A stretch of DNA of 32,755 nt from an uncultured Caryophanales bacterium (GTDB lineage Bacteria; Bacillota_I; Bacilli_A; RFN20; CAG-826). Under the pieces are notes generated by a model. The model did not search any database. It saw only the letters and a program-made list of their open reading frames with translations, and was not told the origin of the DNA. This document shows positions 8,523-15,546 of this stretch, in pieces. The stretch lies in assembly GCA_946612115.1 (NCBI GenBank), contig CAMOEI010000011.1, positions 1-32,755 on the forward strand, given 5' to 3'. Both the position numbers and the translations under genes were made by a program. Numbering within the stretch: the stretch's first letter is position 1; every line of letters starts with the position of its first letter.

Positions 8523-10037
8523 TTAGTTATTTTTAATAAGGCTTTCAATATATGATTGGGCTCTTGGGAATTTTCCTTTGCCGTATAACTTATCTAAATA
8601 GTTAGAGAGTTCTTGCAATTCTTCTTTTAAGAAGGCGATATTTAAAGATTCGAATTTCTTTAAGATTTTGTTAGTAAAGATAAAGTCAAATGCGTCGACT
8701 TCAGTTCCACCACAAGCAACATAGCAAGGAACAAATGTTTCAAGTTGCTTTAAAATACGGTTACCAAAGGCGAGTTTGAATTTCTTAATAACAAAGTTAT
8801 CAAGTTCATCAAACTTATCAAGCATAGCTTGAGAAATGCCATATTGTTTCTTTGCTTCCGTAAATAAGGCTTCTAATTGAGCGTAAGGAATAGATAATGG
8901 TTCTTGTTCTTCCGCGTTAAATGGTCTTCCTTTATCATCAAAGAATAAAGAAATCGCACGGTCATAAACCTTATCGGAAATTGTGAATGTCGAATCATCG
9001 TTATTCGCTGTACCAATAAAGAGAACGTTTTGAGGAATTCTTAATTTACCTTCTTCTAAATGAATTGGATCATCCTTTTCTTGAGAAGGAATTAAATCAA
9101 TCACCCAGTTTTCTTTATCTTTCATTTCCATGACAGATAAGAATTCTGCGAAATAATATTCGATTCTCGCTAAGTTCATTTCATCGAGAACAATAACGTT
9201 TAAGTCTTTACGATAAGTTGCGATATATAAGGATTTTAAGAATTCTGTTTCATTAAATTTCTTAGTGAATTCGTTATAGTAACCTAATAATTCGGAACGG
9301 TCTTTCCAAGATGGTTGTACTGGAATGATTGAAGAATCAAAACAGAAGAACTTACCTAAAGCGTACGCTAAGGAAGTTTTACCTGTACCAGAAATACCTT
9401 CTAAAATGATTAATTTAGAAGTCGCCATACCAGCGAAGAGTTGTCTAACAACATCAATCGTATAATAGAAACCTAATTTACTCGCCGCGTAGTTTCTAAA
9501 AGAATTACACAATTCTTCTAAGGATAAACCTTCTTTAAACATAATTGAGGTATTACGTTCTTTATAGTTATTATCAACAGAGGTGAGTTTTGGGAATCTA
9601 GAAGTAACTTCTTTAATTTCTTCCGCTAAAGCTTGATCTTCAGCAGGTTTTAAGCCCATATATGCTGTTTTAAGGTTTAAAATCTTATCTTTTTCTTGTG
9701 TGGCAGTATATAGCTCATAATTAAGTCTTTCGACTTGTCTCCTTAATTCATCCTTATCGAGTTCTTTTTTCACAAAGCGAATATATTTTCTTAAAACGAT
9801 AAATAAACCGAATAAGATCGCTCCGATAACTCCGATAAAGAATAATAAGAATAAAACATAAAAGAACCAGCCCCAGAAACCAAATTCTCCTTTAAAAGAA
9901 TTAAAAATGGAATTGTAATTATTAAAATTGTTTCCAACATCTGACCATGGAGAAATAAATACCTTAAATAGGAATGTTCCTAGGTCAGTGAAAAATGCCA
10001 CAAGCATTTCCCTTAAATATTCAAAATATGCACTCAT
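8523..10037 (-). CDS. Membrane-anchored McrB-family AAA+ ATPase
   Basis: In this 504-residue protein an N-terminal amphipathic stretch and a strong membrane segment (about 53-83) lead into a coiled coil (90-125) and a McrB-type AAA+ domain. Walker A is GISGTGKT at 214-221 and Walker B is VIVLDEMNLAR at 281-291. The sensor segment is IGTANNDD at 341-348, and SDKVYDR ends at R360, a likely arginine finger. DEMNLAR followed by EYYF is characteristic of the McrB/DUF2357-associated branch. A transmembrane anchor is unusual for McrB. It lies 2 bases after the stop of a surface-protein gene and directly ahead of the DUF2357-like gene, so it probably drives assembly or export at the membrane rather than DNA restriction (inference). 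Confidence 0.88.
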   Translation of the reverse strand: MSAYFEYLREMLVAFFTDLGTFLFKVFISPWSDVGNNFNNYNSIFNSFKGEFGFWGWFFYVLFLLFFIGVIGAILFGLFIVLRKYIRFVKKELDKDELRRQVERLNYELYTATQEKDKILNLKTAYMGLKPAEDQALAEEIKEVTSRFPKLTSVDNNYKERNTSIMFKEGLSLEELCNSFRNYAASKLGFYYTIDVVRQLFAGMATSKLIILEGISGTGKTSLAYALGKFFCFDSSIIPVQPSWKDRSELLGYYNEFTKKFNETEFLKSLYIATYRKDLNVIVLDEMNLARIEYYFAEFLSVMEMKDKENWVIDLIPSQEKDDPIHLEEGKLRIPQNVLFIGTANNDDSTFTISDKVYDRAISLFFDDKGRPFNAEEQEPLSIPYAQLEALFTEAKKQYGISQAMLDKFDELDNFVIKKFKLAFGNRILKQLETFVPCYVACGGTEVDAFDFIFTNKILKKFESLNIAFLKEELQELSNYLDKLYGKGKFPRAQSYIESLIKNN

Positions 10038-10039
10038 AA

Positions 10040-11107
10040 TTACGCTTCCCTTTCAATCTTAAACGCTAGGTTTGATATAAAATTAGCACCCATCGTATAG
10101 TTGATACTATCGAGGTCCCATCCCTCAATATAAATAGATAAAACAATCTCCTGGGGTTTATCTCTATATACTGGGAAGATGAATGGCTTATCTAATTGAT
10201 TAAAATCTTCAGTTGTTAAAGACTCTTCAGTTTTATAAACCACGCTACTAGCTTCTCTACTATATCTTTTAACTCCGGCTTTATGTCTGGCGTTAAATGC
10301 GCTTGGGTCTTCATCTTCATCGACAAATGATGAATCTTCTGGAAGAGCGTCCTCATAGACAACTTCTCCTTCATAATCTCCATAGACCCTTTCATAAAGC
10401 AAGTTATCAGATGTTTTCTTAAAATAATCGAAATATTGATCGACATCGTTATCTAGAAGTCCTCCAAAGGAGGTCACTCCTTCTTTATTTGGGTCAATGA
10501 TACAGAAATTATAATCTTCTGTGTCTGTGACCAAAATTGAATAACGCATCGCGTTCACTAATCGATTCAAACGATTTTCAATATCTTCTTTAGTAAGTTG
10601 TTTTAATGATTCATCCACTCCACTTTGATATGTCTCATAAAGCTTTTCAGCGTAGATTTTATTGTAATCTGGATTTGGATGAATATATGTCGCTTCAGGA
10701 TTGATAGAAACATAAACATCATCATCCGCTTTTAAGTAGAGCTTTTGAGAGAGGAATCCTCTTTCTGCTTCAATAGTAATTGGAGTATCTTCAAGTGGAG
10801 AAAAATTAGTGTCATCGTAAAAAATTACGTTGTCCGATTTTTGTTCTAACCAATCTCCTCTATGCGCGCTAGTCACAGGAATAAACACGCCCACCTCATC
10901 TAAATCATCTTTACTTAAATGGGCTTTATACCCGCTATCAGGGTTAGTAGAGATTGCTAATTGACGATTACAGTCAATAGTGATTAAAACGCTTTCGATA
11001 CGAAGTCTCGTAGAGGCTGCATACCAAGCTAAGGACATCGATAATGTAGCGACGCTTAAAGCAATCGCTGAAACGTAAAACGATAATATTAATTTCCTTT
11101 TGTTCAT
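10040..11107 (-). CDS. SipW-signal surface protein, paralogue 4 of the operon
   Basis: The 355-residue protein has an N-terminal hydrophobic signal ending in SLAWYAAS (about 26-33), the pattern recognised by SipW-type peptidase. The mature part is acidic. It contains a FGGLLDNDVDQYFDY segment, aligned in position with the DLDGDG segments of the two preceding genes but without their complete calcium-loop-like pattern. It ends with IYIEGWD (about 325-331), a motif shared by all the small SipW proteins here. It is probably secreted as a fibre or matrix subunit (inference). Its ATG overlaps the previous TAA by one base (TAATG). Confidence 0.8.
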   Translation of the reverse strand: MNKRKLILSFYVSAIALSVATLSMSLAWYAASTRLRIESVLITIDCNRQLAISTNPDSGYKAHLSKDDLDEVGVFIPVTSAHRGDWLEQKSDNVIFYDDTNFSPLEDTPITIEAERGFLSQKLYLKADDDVYVSINPEATYIHPNPDYNKIYAEKLYETYQSGVDESLKQLTKEDIENRLNRLVNAMRYSILVTDTEDYNFCIIDPNKEGVTSFGGLLDNDVDQYFDYFKKTSDNLLYERVYGDYEGEVVYEDALPEDSSFVDEDEDPSAFNARHKAGVKRYSREASSVVYKTEESLTTEDFNQLDKPFIFPVYRDKPQEIVLSIYIEGWDLDSINYTMGANFISNLAFKIEREA

Positions 11108-12225
11108 TAAGATCTATTTACTTCGAATCTAAGTCCTAAATTGAAGGAATATCCAGCAGCTTTATCAACAACTGCATGATCCCAACCTTCAATAAAGATT
11201 GTAAATGTGGCATATCCAACTCCATCATCACTATCAGTGGTGGCAATTGGCATACCTGTGGCACCAGAATAGTACGTTCCATTAGCGTCCACTAATGGCT
11301 TAACAGTACCAAATGTTTGATACTCAACGACTTTCGGTGTCAATTGTTCAAGGTCAACACAATAAGTATGTTCATAATGCTTCGCGTAGAATGTTGATTC
11401 GACAAGTTCTTCTACTCCGTTGACGTTATCGTATTCGGCGTGTTCTTTGTCGATTCCATATTCGCTTGTGTCATTAACGAGTGTACCGTCATATTGACCG
11501 TAATAATATTCATTTAAATATGTTTGGTTATAGTCGTAGGTTCCATCTCCATCGAGATCTAATAAACCTCCAACTTTTGTTGATCCGGTGTTTGTAGTTC
11601 TATCAGCAGGTTTCATTAAGAACTTACGTTGGCTATTTTCTATAAATAAACGGACTGCTTGATGGATGTTTTCGCCAGATGCTTGCACTGAGGTATCAGT
11701 GAGCCAAATATCAATGTCTTCGATGCTGCTTCCATCGATATCCGACATACGGAATGCGAGTGGAAGTCTCACATAGTGAGAAGTTAAAGCAGTTTTAGTT
11801 AGTGAAGTCTCTCCGTAGTTTGGTGATTCATATAGTTGTAATGCACCAGTCTCGGAAATACCACGAGCTTGAGTAGATAGAGGGAAGAGCATATCAATCG
11901 CGTAAACGGAACGTCTTAAATATTCTCTAATCGCACGATAATCTAAACCGTCAGTCTTATGAGTAAAGACAATCGAGTGATTATCATATTCTTCTCTAGT
12001 AAGTTCATATAACGCTAAATGTTCATCATCGATGTAATGGGAATCATCAACGATTCCAACATTGAGTAATGCAGATTTAGCAATACTGGTTCCAATAAAG
12101 GATAAAGTGACACTTCTAGAGTAGGCATACCACGCTAAAGAACCAGCAGTTGCACCCACAACCGAAATTGCGGTCAATGCTGTTCCTAACAATAATCCAA
12201 AAGTAATTTTACTTTGCTTTTTCAC
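11107..12225 (-). CDS. SipW-signal surface protein with DLDGDG motif, paralogue 3
   Basis: This 372-residue protein starts at a GTG with GGGAAGG 7 bases upstream. The signal ends in SLAWYAYS (about 29-36). It is followed by SFIGTSIA, closely matching SFIGTSVA in the next gene upstream, so the two are tandem paralogues. A GGLLDLDGDGTYDY segment around residue 225 resembles a calcium-binding loop. The C-terminus carries IFIEGWD. It is likely an exported beta-rich subunit processed by the operon's own signal peptidase. A 32-base gap separates it from the previous gene, the largest inside the operon. Confidence 0.82.
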   Translation of the reverse strand: MKKQSKITFGLLLGTALTAISVVGATAGSLAWYAYSRSVTLSFIGTSIAKSALLNVGIVDDSHYIDDEHLALYELTREEYDNHSIVFTHKTDGLDYRAIREYLRRSVYAIDMLFPLSTQARGISETGALQLYESPNYGETSLTKTALTSHYVRLPLAFRMSDIDGSSIEDIDIWLTDTSVQASGENIHQAVRLFIENSQRKFLMKPADRTTNTGSTKVGGLLDLDGDGTYDYNQTYLNEYYYGQYDGTLVNDTSEYGIDKEHAEYDNVNGVEELVESTFYAKHYEHTYCVDLEQLTPKVVEYQTFGTVKPLVDANGTYYSGATGMPIATTDSDDGVGYATFTIFIEGWDHAVVDKAAGYSFNLGLRFEVNRS

Positions 12226-12257
12226 GGTTTGCCCTTCCCTATCTAATTCAATTTATT

Positions 12258-13325
12258 TTATAAACTACCTAAATTTCTTCCGGCATCAAAAGTCATACCA
12301 ACACGGACTGGAATATTTGATCCACTTAAAATTGGATTCCAGATTGTGCCTTTTTTGCTGGCATCAGTCGCGTTGTTATTTAATAATTGCCAACCTTCAA
12401 GCCAAACGGTAACAGTAATTTTAACTGTCCATGCATCTGTGCCATCTTTGGTAAAGCAGATGGTTTTTGCATTTCTTTGTTCTGGTGTACTTGCTGGCAT
12501 ATCACCTTGGGCATCTCTATGTTGAACAATGCCATCATCATCGGCTGTTGCACCAATTGTGGTTTGATATTCACCATTAATGCCATAGATGACTGTTTGA
12601 CCCTTATTTGGATCCCAATCATATCCACCAAATTTATCAGATTCACCATCTCCATCGAGATCTAATTCGCCAAATAATGGTAACTTATTTGCTTCAGCAA
12701 TCTTTGCTTTGGAAATAAGTCTATTTGGATTTGTTGCACCTTCAACATCGAGGTGAATTCTAACGGCGTCAGAAATGGTTTTTCCACCAGCAGCGTATTG
12801 TGCTGTTTCTCCAACACCTTCGATATGAACGTCTGATAAATAAACAGGTTTAGCAACTTGTTTGTATCCTGGAGCGACGTCATGAGAGGCGTCACCTTCA
12901 GCGGATGCGTCCGCTTCAAGAGCTCTTAAATAGATATCATATTGATAGTAACCTGTGCTCATTACTTCCCAACCAGATGTGTAGTCATTACCACCTTGTC
13001 TACCTGCTTCTGGACGGCCATAAGCCTTATCGCCTAAGCAGTTAGCTTTGTTATCTGATGTTCTAGTTTTTAAAGCACCAAATGTGACTGGCACTATTTT
13101 TGCATTTTCTTTAACGAGGTCTCTACCCCAAACAACTTTGTGAGCATCATCGTCATAATAACCGATTTGGAGTAATCCACCTTCGGCGACGGATGTTCCG
13201 ATAAAGGAAGTAGTGACTTGGCTACTGAATTGATACCACGCAAAAGCTCCGCCTAATCCTCCTGCCACGGATAAACCGATGACTGAGGAAAGAAATGGAA
13301 CGATAACTTTTTTATTCATTTTCAT
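12258..13325 (-). CDS. SipW-signal surface protein with DLDGDG motif, paralogue 2
   Basis: The 355-residue protein has a signal ending in AFAWYQFS (about 27-34), followed by SFIGTSVAEGGLLQIG, similar to the next gene downstream. A GELDLDGDGESD segment sits at the same relative place as in that paralogue, and the C-terminal motif reads VWLEGWQ. The first ATG (13325) lies within the last codons of the preceding gene (14-base overlap). A second in-frame ATG at 13319 is equally possible; AGGAG lies 15 bases before the first. It is predicted to be a secreted matrix or fibre subunit; the fold assignment comes from shared motifs only. Confidence 0.82.
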   Translation of the reverse strand: MKMNKKVIVPFLSSVIGLSVAGGLGGAFAWYQFSSQVTTSFIGTSVAEGGLLQIGYYDDDAHKVVWGRDLVKENAKIVPVTFGALKTRTSDNKANCLGDKAYGRPEAGRQGGNDYTSGWEVMSTGYYQYDIYLRALEADASAEGDASHDVAPGYKQVAKPVYLSDVHIEGVGETAQYAAGGKTISDAVRIHLDVEGATNPNRLISKAKIAEANKLPLFGELDLDGDGESDKFGGYDWDPNKGQTVIYGINGEYQTTIGATADDDGIVQHRDAQGDMPASTPEQRNAKTICFTKDGTDAWTVKITVTVWLEGWQLLNNNATDASKKGTIWNPILSGSNIPVRVGMTFDAGRNLGSL

Positions 13326-14112
13326 ATGCGTTTATTTCAACTCCTAATTTAATTGTTGCACCCCTAGGGGCGAATTCTTCATCACTTGATCTGAAACCTT
13401 CAAGCCAAGTAACGATTGTGTACCTTCTCGCTTCTCCTATGTTTAATTGTTGACCACGAAATGCCGTGACAACACTTGAAGAACTAAATGTCTCCGCATA
13501 TCCCATAAATGGGAATTCGTCTGTTGCTCTATCTTCATCAACTGAAATAGGTGCACGATAATCATCGCCGCCTTCAGTATGAGGTTCTGATAAAGCTTTT
13601 CCGTAGACAGTTTTTTCACCATCTACATAAACCATGACTCTAACCGTGTCTAATAATGATCTTCCATCACTAGATTTAACGTTTTCGATTACGTTAAGAG
13701 ACCAATCATATTTAGCAGGAACTTTTCCAACATTCTTCACATAATATGTGTATTTGAAGAAATTAAGAGAAGTAAGCTTTTGATCTTCGGAATAATTTCC
13801 TCCGATGGTTGAACTTGTGTCCTCATTATCGAGAACTTCATCTCCTCCGTCTCTTTCAAAGAAACTATATGTGTATTCTTGGAAAGGCGCTAAAGTGTTG
13901 ACTCTTAAAAACGAAGAATATTGCGAAGAATCTTTCTTCTCCAATAGCGCTAGACTGACATTTCGAGTTTCTAGACTTACTGTAAATGTCCCAACGAATC
14001 GGCCTAAGAAAGCGACTATAGCAAAAGTCGTAACAACCATTGCTGAAATACCTCCAGCAATCGCTACGAGTCTTCTTCTTTTCCGTTTTTTCACATACTC
14101 TAGTTTGTACAT
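13312..14112 (-). CDS. TasA/TapA-like surface protein, first gene of the riboswitch operon
   Basis: This 266-residue protein has a very basic start (KKRKRRR), a hydrophobic segment at about 15-37, then a beta-rich region with YTYYVKNVGKVPAKYDW, a phrase typical of TasA-like SipW substrates. The C-terminal motif TWLEGF matches the EGWD motif of its neighbours. The AWY/AWF box of the others is missing (LGRFVGTF instead), so the segment may stay uncleaved and serve as an anchor, as suggested for TapA (inference). An in-frame stop lies 9 bases upstream, fixing the ATG. The AAGGT ribosome site is part of a small hairpin at 14121-14135. The riboswitch lies immediately upstream. Confidence 0.8.
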   Translation of the reverse strand: MYKLEYVKKRKRRRLVAIAGGISAMVVTTFAIVAFLGRFVGTFTVSLETRNVSLALLEKKDSSQYSSFLRVNTLAPFQEYTYSFFERDGGDEVLDNEDTSSTIGGNYSEDQKLTSLNFFKYTYYVKNVGKVPAKYDWSLNVIENVKSSDGRSLLDTVRVMVYVDGEKTVYGKALSEPHTEGGDDYRAPISVDEDRATDEFPFMGYAETFSSSSVVTAFRGQQLNIGEARRYTIVTWLEGFRSSDEEFAPRGATIKLGVEINAYENE

Positions 14113-14120
14113 AGTTTTTT

Positions 14121-14135
14121 ACCTTGCGAAAAGGT
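14121..14135 (-). promoter_or_regulatory. Hairpin covering the ribosome-binding site of the first operon gene
   Basis: The minus strand reads ACCTT, a 5-nt loop, then AAGGT, 9 bases before ATG at 14112. The right arm is the only Shine-Dalgarno-like sequence there. The hairpin could moderate translation, but with 5 bp the effect may be small. Confidence 0.4.
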
Positions 14136-14154
14136 GTGTGTCCCAATGAAGATA

Positions 14155-14216
14155 CAAAAAACGCCATTTGCCTATCATCCTCACAACGTGTTTGTTGTAC
14201 TTCTAAGGCAACTGGC
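14155..14216 (-). terminator. Riboswitch-coupled intrinsic terminator
   Basis: On the minus strand the 5' arm GCCAGTTGCCT (14206-14216) pairs with AGGCAAATGGC (14163-14173), leaving one mismatch. The run GTTTTTT follows at once (14156-14163). An inner hairpin ACAAC/GTTGT lies in the loop. The 5' arm contains TTGC, the 3' strand of aptamer helix P1, so aptamer and terminator cannot both form. Ligand binding should therefore favour read-through. Confidence 0.8.
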
Positions 14217-14275
14217 TATCTAATATAATTAGACCCTATAGCTTTGCGTCACCAAATTACTTCGGTTTTGCTTTT
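14203..14275 (-). promoter_or_regulatory. Cyclic di-GMP-I (GEMM) riboswitch 1, predicted ON switch
   Basis: The minus strand shows the GEMM-I order. GCAAAACC (14264-14271) is followed by a hairpin closed by a GTAA tetraloop (ACCGAA/TTTGGT). The conserved GACGCAAAGC comes next, then a second hairpin (TCTAAT/ATTAGA) and the closing AGCCAGTTGCC. GCAA at 14268-14271 pairs with TTGC at 14208-14211 as helix P1. The element sits just after a promoter and before ten co-directional genes for surface proteins, their peptidase and c-di-GMP proteins. Family assignment is by recognition of conserved blocks, not by a covariance search. Confidence 0.88.
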
Positions 14276-14287
14276 TTCTCACCTACT

Positions 14288-14315
14288 ATATTACACGATT
14301 TTTTTCATCGGTCAA
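14288..14315 (-). promoter_or_regulatory. Sigma-A-type promoter of the ten-gene operon
   Basis: The -35 box TTGACC (14310-14315) and -10 box TAATAT (14288-14293) are 16 bases apart on the minus strand. Transcription would start near 14280, directly ahead of the riboswitch. The promoter lies just past the terminator of the previous gene, so the operon is independently transcribed. Confidence 0.7.
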
Positions 14316-14331
14316 ATTATTTTTTATTAAT

Positions 14332-14361
14332 AAAAAGAACCCCTCTACGAAAGAAGGGTTC
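14332..14361 (-). terminator. Terminator of the single SipW-signal gene
   Basis: A 10-bp hairpin (GAACCCTTCT paired with AGAGGGGTTC, loop TTCGT, one G-T pair) is followed on the minus strand by TTTTTATT. It separates the single surface gene from the ten-gene operon. Confidence 0.9.
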
Positions 14362-14395
14362 AATTTGTTTAATTAAATCTTGTTTTTAAACCTAA

Positions 14396-15340
14396 TTATG
14401 CAGCTGGTTGTAGTTCGATAGCTTCGAATGTTAATTGAGATGCAACAGATTGATAATTAGCATCTAATGCTTGATTAACAATGTTTTCATCAGTTCCTTC
14501 GAACCACGCAACAACTCTAATTGTGATTGAAACTTCAGCTTGGCTTGCAAATTTGAATGTTCCAAGGTAATCAGCTCTTGCAAGAGCATCTGCTCTTGAT
14601 GTTGAAGTTGTTGGTAAAGGGTCACTGTAGGCGCTATCAATTAACGCAGATCCTGTATATGCTGTACCAGCATAGTTATCTTTACCGGCAACGTATTTGC
14701 ATTTTCCAGATTCTTGTAAATCCGCGAAAACTTTTTGCGCACCTGCTGATCCAGTTGGAACCGAAATTGGGTAGAATCCCATTCTGAATCCTTTAGCTGT
14801 AATTGGTGTAGCTGCATCAGTAGAAAATTTAGAATTATCACCTGTGCAGTTTAAGAACAATCCGATATCTGCTTCAACAGCACCAAAGTTAACTGTGAAT
14901 GTGATATCAAATGTTGCAGCTGTATAAACTTTAACGTTAGATGATCCAACTTTAACGGTTGCTCTTTCAAGAGAAGTAGCTACAGCAGATACTTCATCTG
15001 CCTTGGTGGCATCATAAGAAACGACATCAACTTCACCACGTGCGGTTTGGTCAATTGCCTTTCCGTCTGCAGTAGGTTGATAAACTTTACCACTTGTGTG
15101 GTTATATGAACCATCGGTAAGTCTTCCACCAAAGGTGACAGTTTTACCATCAACGCTTGTTCCAACGCCTGCAGCTAATTTAACATCTAAGTTTGATGTG
15201 GTCTTAACAACCGCGTATGTGCCAGCACTGATAACGGCTTGTCTACTAGCAGTAAACCAAGCAACAGATCCAGCAATAGAAGCAGCTGTTGAGAATGCAA
15301 TCATCGCTACGGCAGGAACAATAACTTTTGATTTTTTCAT
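14396..15340 (-). CDS. Stand-alone SipW-signal surface protein, candidate major fibre subunit
   Basis: This 314-residue protein starts at ATG 15340, which has AAGGAG 7 bases upstream; an upstream in-frame ATG at 15370 lacks such a site. The signal ends in SVAWFTAS (about 25-32), matching the SipW pattern. The mature part is rich in Ala, Thr, Ser, Gly and Val with little charge, as expected of a repetitive extracellular subunit. The C-terminal motif AWFEGTDEN corresponds to the EGWD motif of the operon paralogues. It has its own promoter, a long structured leader and a strong terminator, so it is a one-gene transcript that can be expressed at a different level from the riboswitch operons. A role as the main structural subunit is inference. 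Confidence 0.82.
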   Translation of the reverse strand: MKKSKVIVPAVAMIAFSTAASIAGSVAWFTASRQAVISAGTYAVVKTTSNLDVKLAAGVGTSVDGKTVTFGGRLTDGSYNHTSGKVYQPTADGKAIDQTARGEVDVVSYDATKADEVSAVATSLERATVKVGSSNVKVYTAATFDITFTVNFGAVEADIGLFLNCTGDNSKFSTDAATPITAKGFRMGFYPISVPTGSAGAQKVFADLQESGKCKYVAGKDNYAGTAYTGSALIDSAYSDPLPTTSTSRADALARADYLGTFKFASQAEVSITIRVVAWFEGTDENIVNQALDANYQSVASQLTFEAIELQPAA

Positions 15341-15361
15341 ATTTATCTCCTTATAAACGAC

Positions 15362-15397
15362 AAAAATCATTCAACTGTTATTTTTTTAAATTGAATG
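15362..15397 (-). promoter_or_regulatory. Possible attenuator hairpin in the leader
   Basis: The minus strand forms CATTCAATT paired with AGTTGAATG (9 bp including a G-T pair, 12-nt loop), followed by ATTTTTG, 20-30 bases before the start codon. It looks like a weak terminator between the structured leader and the gene. Confidence 0.4.
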
Positions 15398-15410
15398 GAT
15401 GATAGTATAG

Positions 15411-15470
15411 GTACATCATTTGTCGATTATAAGGATTGGGACGTCCTTAATCACTACATTTGTGATGCAC
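15411..15470 (-). ncRNA. Structured 5' leader, possible three-way junction
   Basis: On the minus strand GTGCATC (15464-15470) can pair with GATGTAC (15411-15417). It would enclose two hairpins: ATCAC/GTGAT (15450-15466) and TAAGGA/TCCTTA (15430-15449). The outer helix shares three bases with the first hairpin, so it shortens to 4 bp when both form. The structure begins at the predicted transcription start. It does not match the conserved blocks of the c-di-GMP-I, c-di-GMP-II, purine or TPP riboswitches as I know them. A new regulatory RNA or simply a stabilising leader are both possible. Confidence 0.4.
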
Positions 15471-15474
15471 ATAT

Positions 15475-15504
15475 ATTATTGAATATTTTTCTAATTTCTC
15501 GCAA
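15475..15504 (-). promoter_or_regulatory. Predicted promoter of the stand-alone SipW-signal gene
   Basis: TTGCGA (15499-15504) and AATAAT (15475-15480) are separated by 18 bases on the minus strand. The start would fall near 15468, at the first base of the structured leader. The -35 box is a weak match, so confidence is moderate. Confidence 0.5.
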
Positions 15505-15507
15505 GAA

Positions 15508-15538
15508 AAAAATAAAAAGATGTAATTAATTACATCTT
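15508..15538 (-). terminator. Terminator of the GGDEF-EAL / GGDEF pair
   Basis: A perfect 22-base palindrome (15517-15538, arms AAGATGTAATT/AATTACATCTT) is followed on the minus strand by TTTATTTTTTT. It sits 8 bases after the stop codon of the diguanylate cyclase gene. Confidence 0.88.
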
Positions 15539-15546
15539 AATATTTT

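Noticed and set aside
6293-10037. Reading the AAA+ and DUF2357-like genes as a McrBC-type restriction or phage-defence island
   Set aside because: The ATPase has a membrane anchor, no nuclease motif is visible in the partner, and both are embedded in a surface-protein operon with a c-di-GMP riboswitch.
15341-15370. Upstream ATG at 15370 for the stand-alone SipW-signal gene
   Set aside because: The ATG at 15340 has AAGGAG at ideal spacing and gives a normal signal peptide; the extension would also run through that ribosome site.
15411-15470. A third c-di-GMP riboswitch upstream of the stand-alone surface gene
   Set aside because: Neither the GCAAACC nor the GACGCAAAGC block is present.
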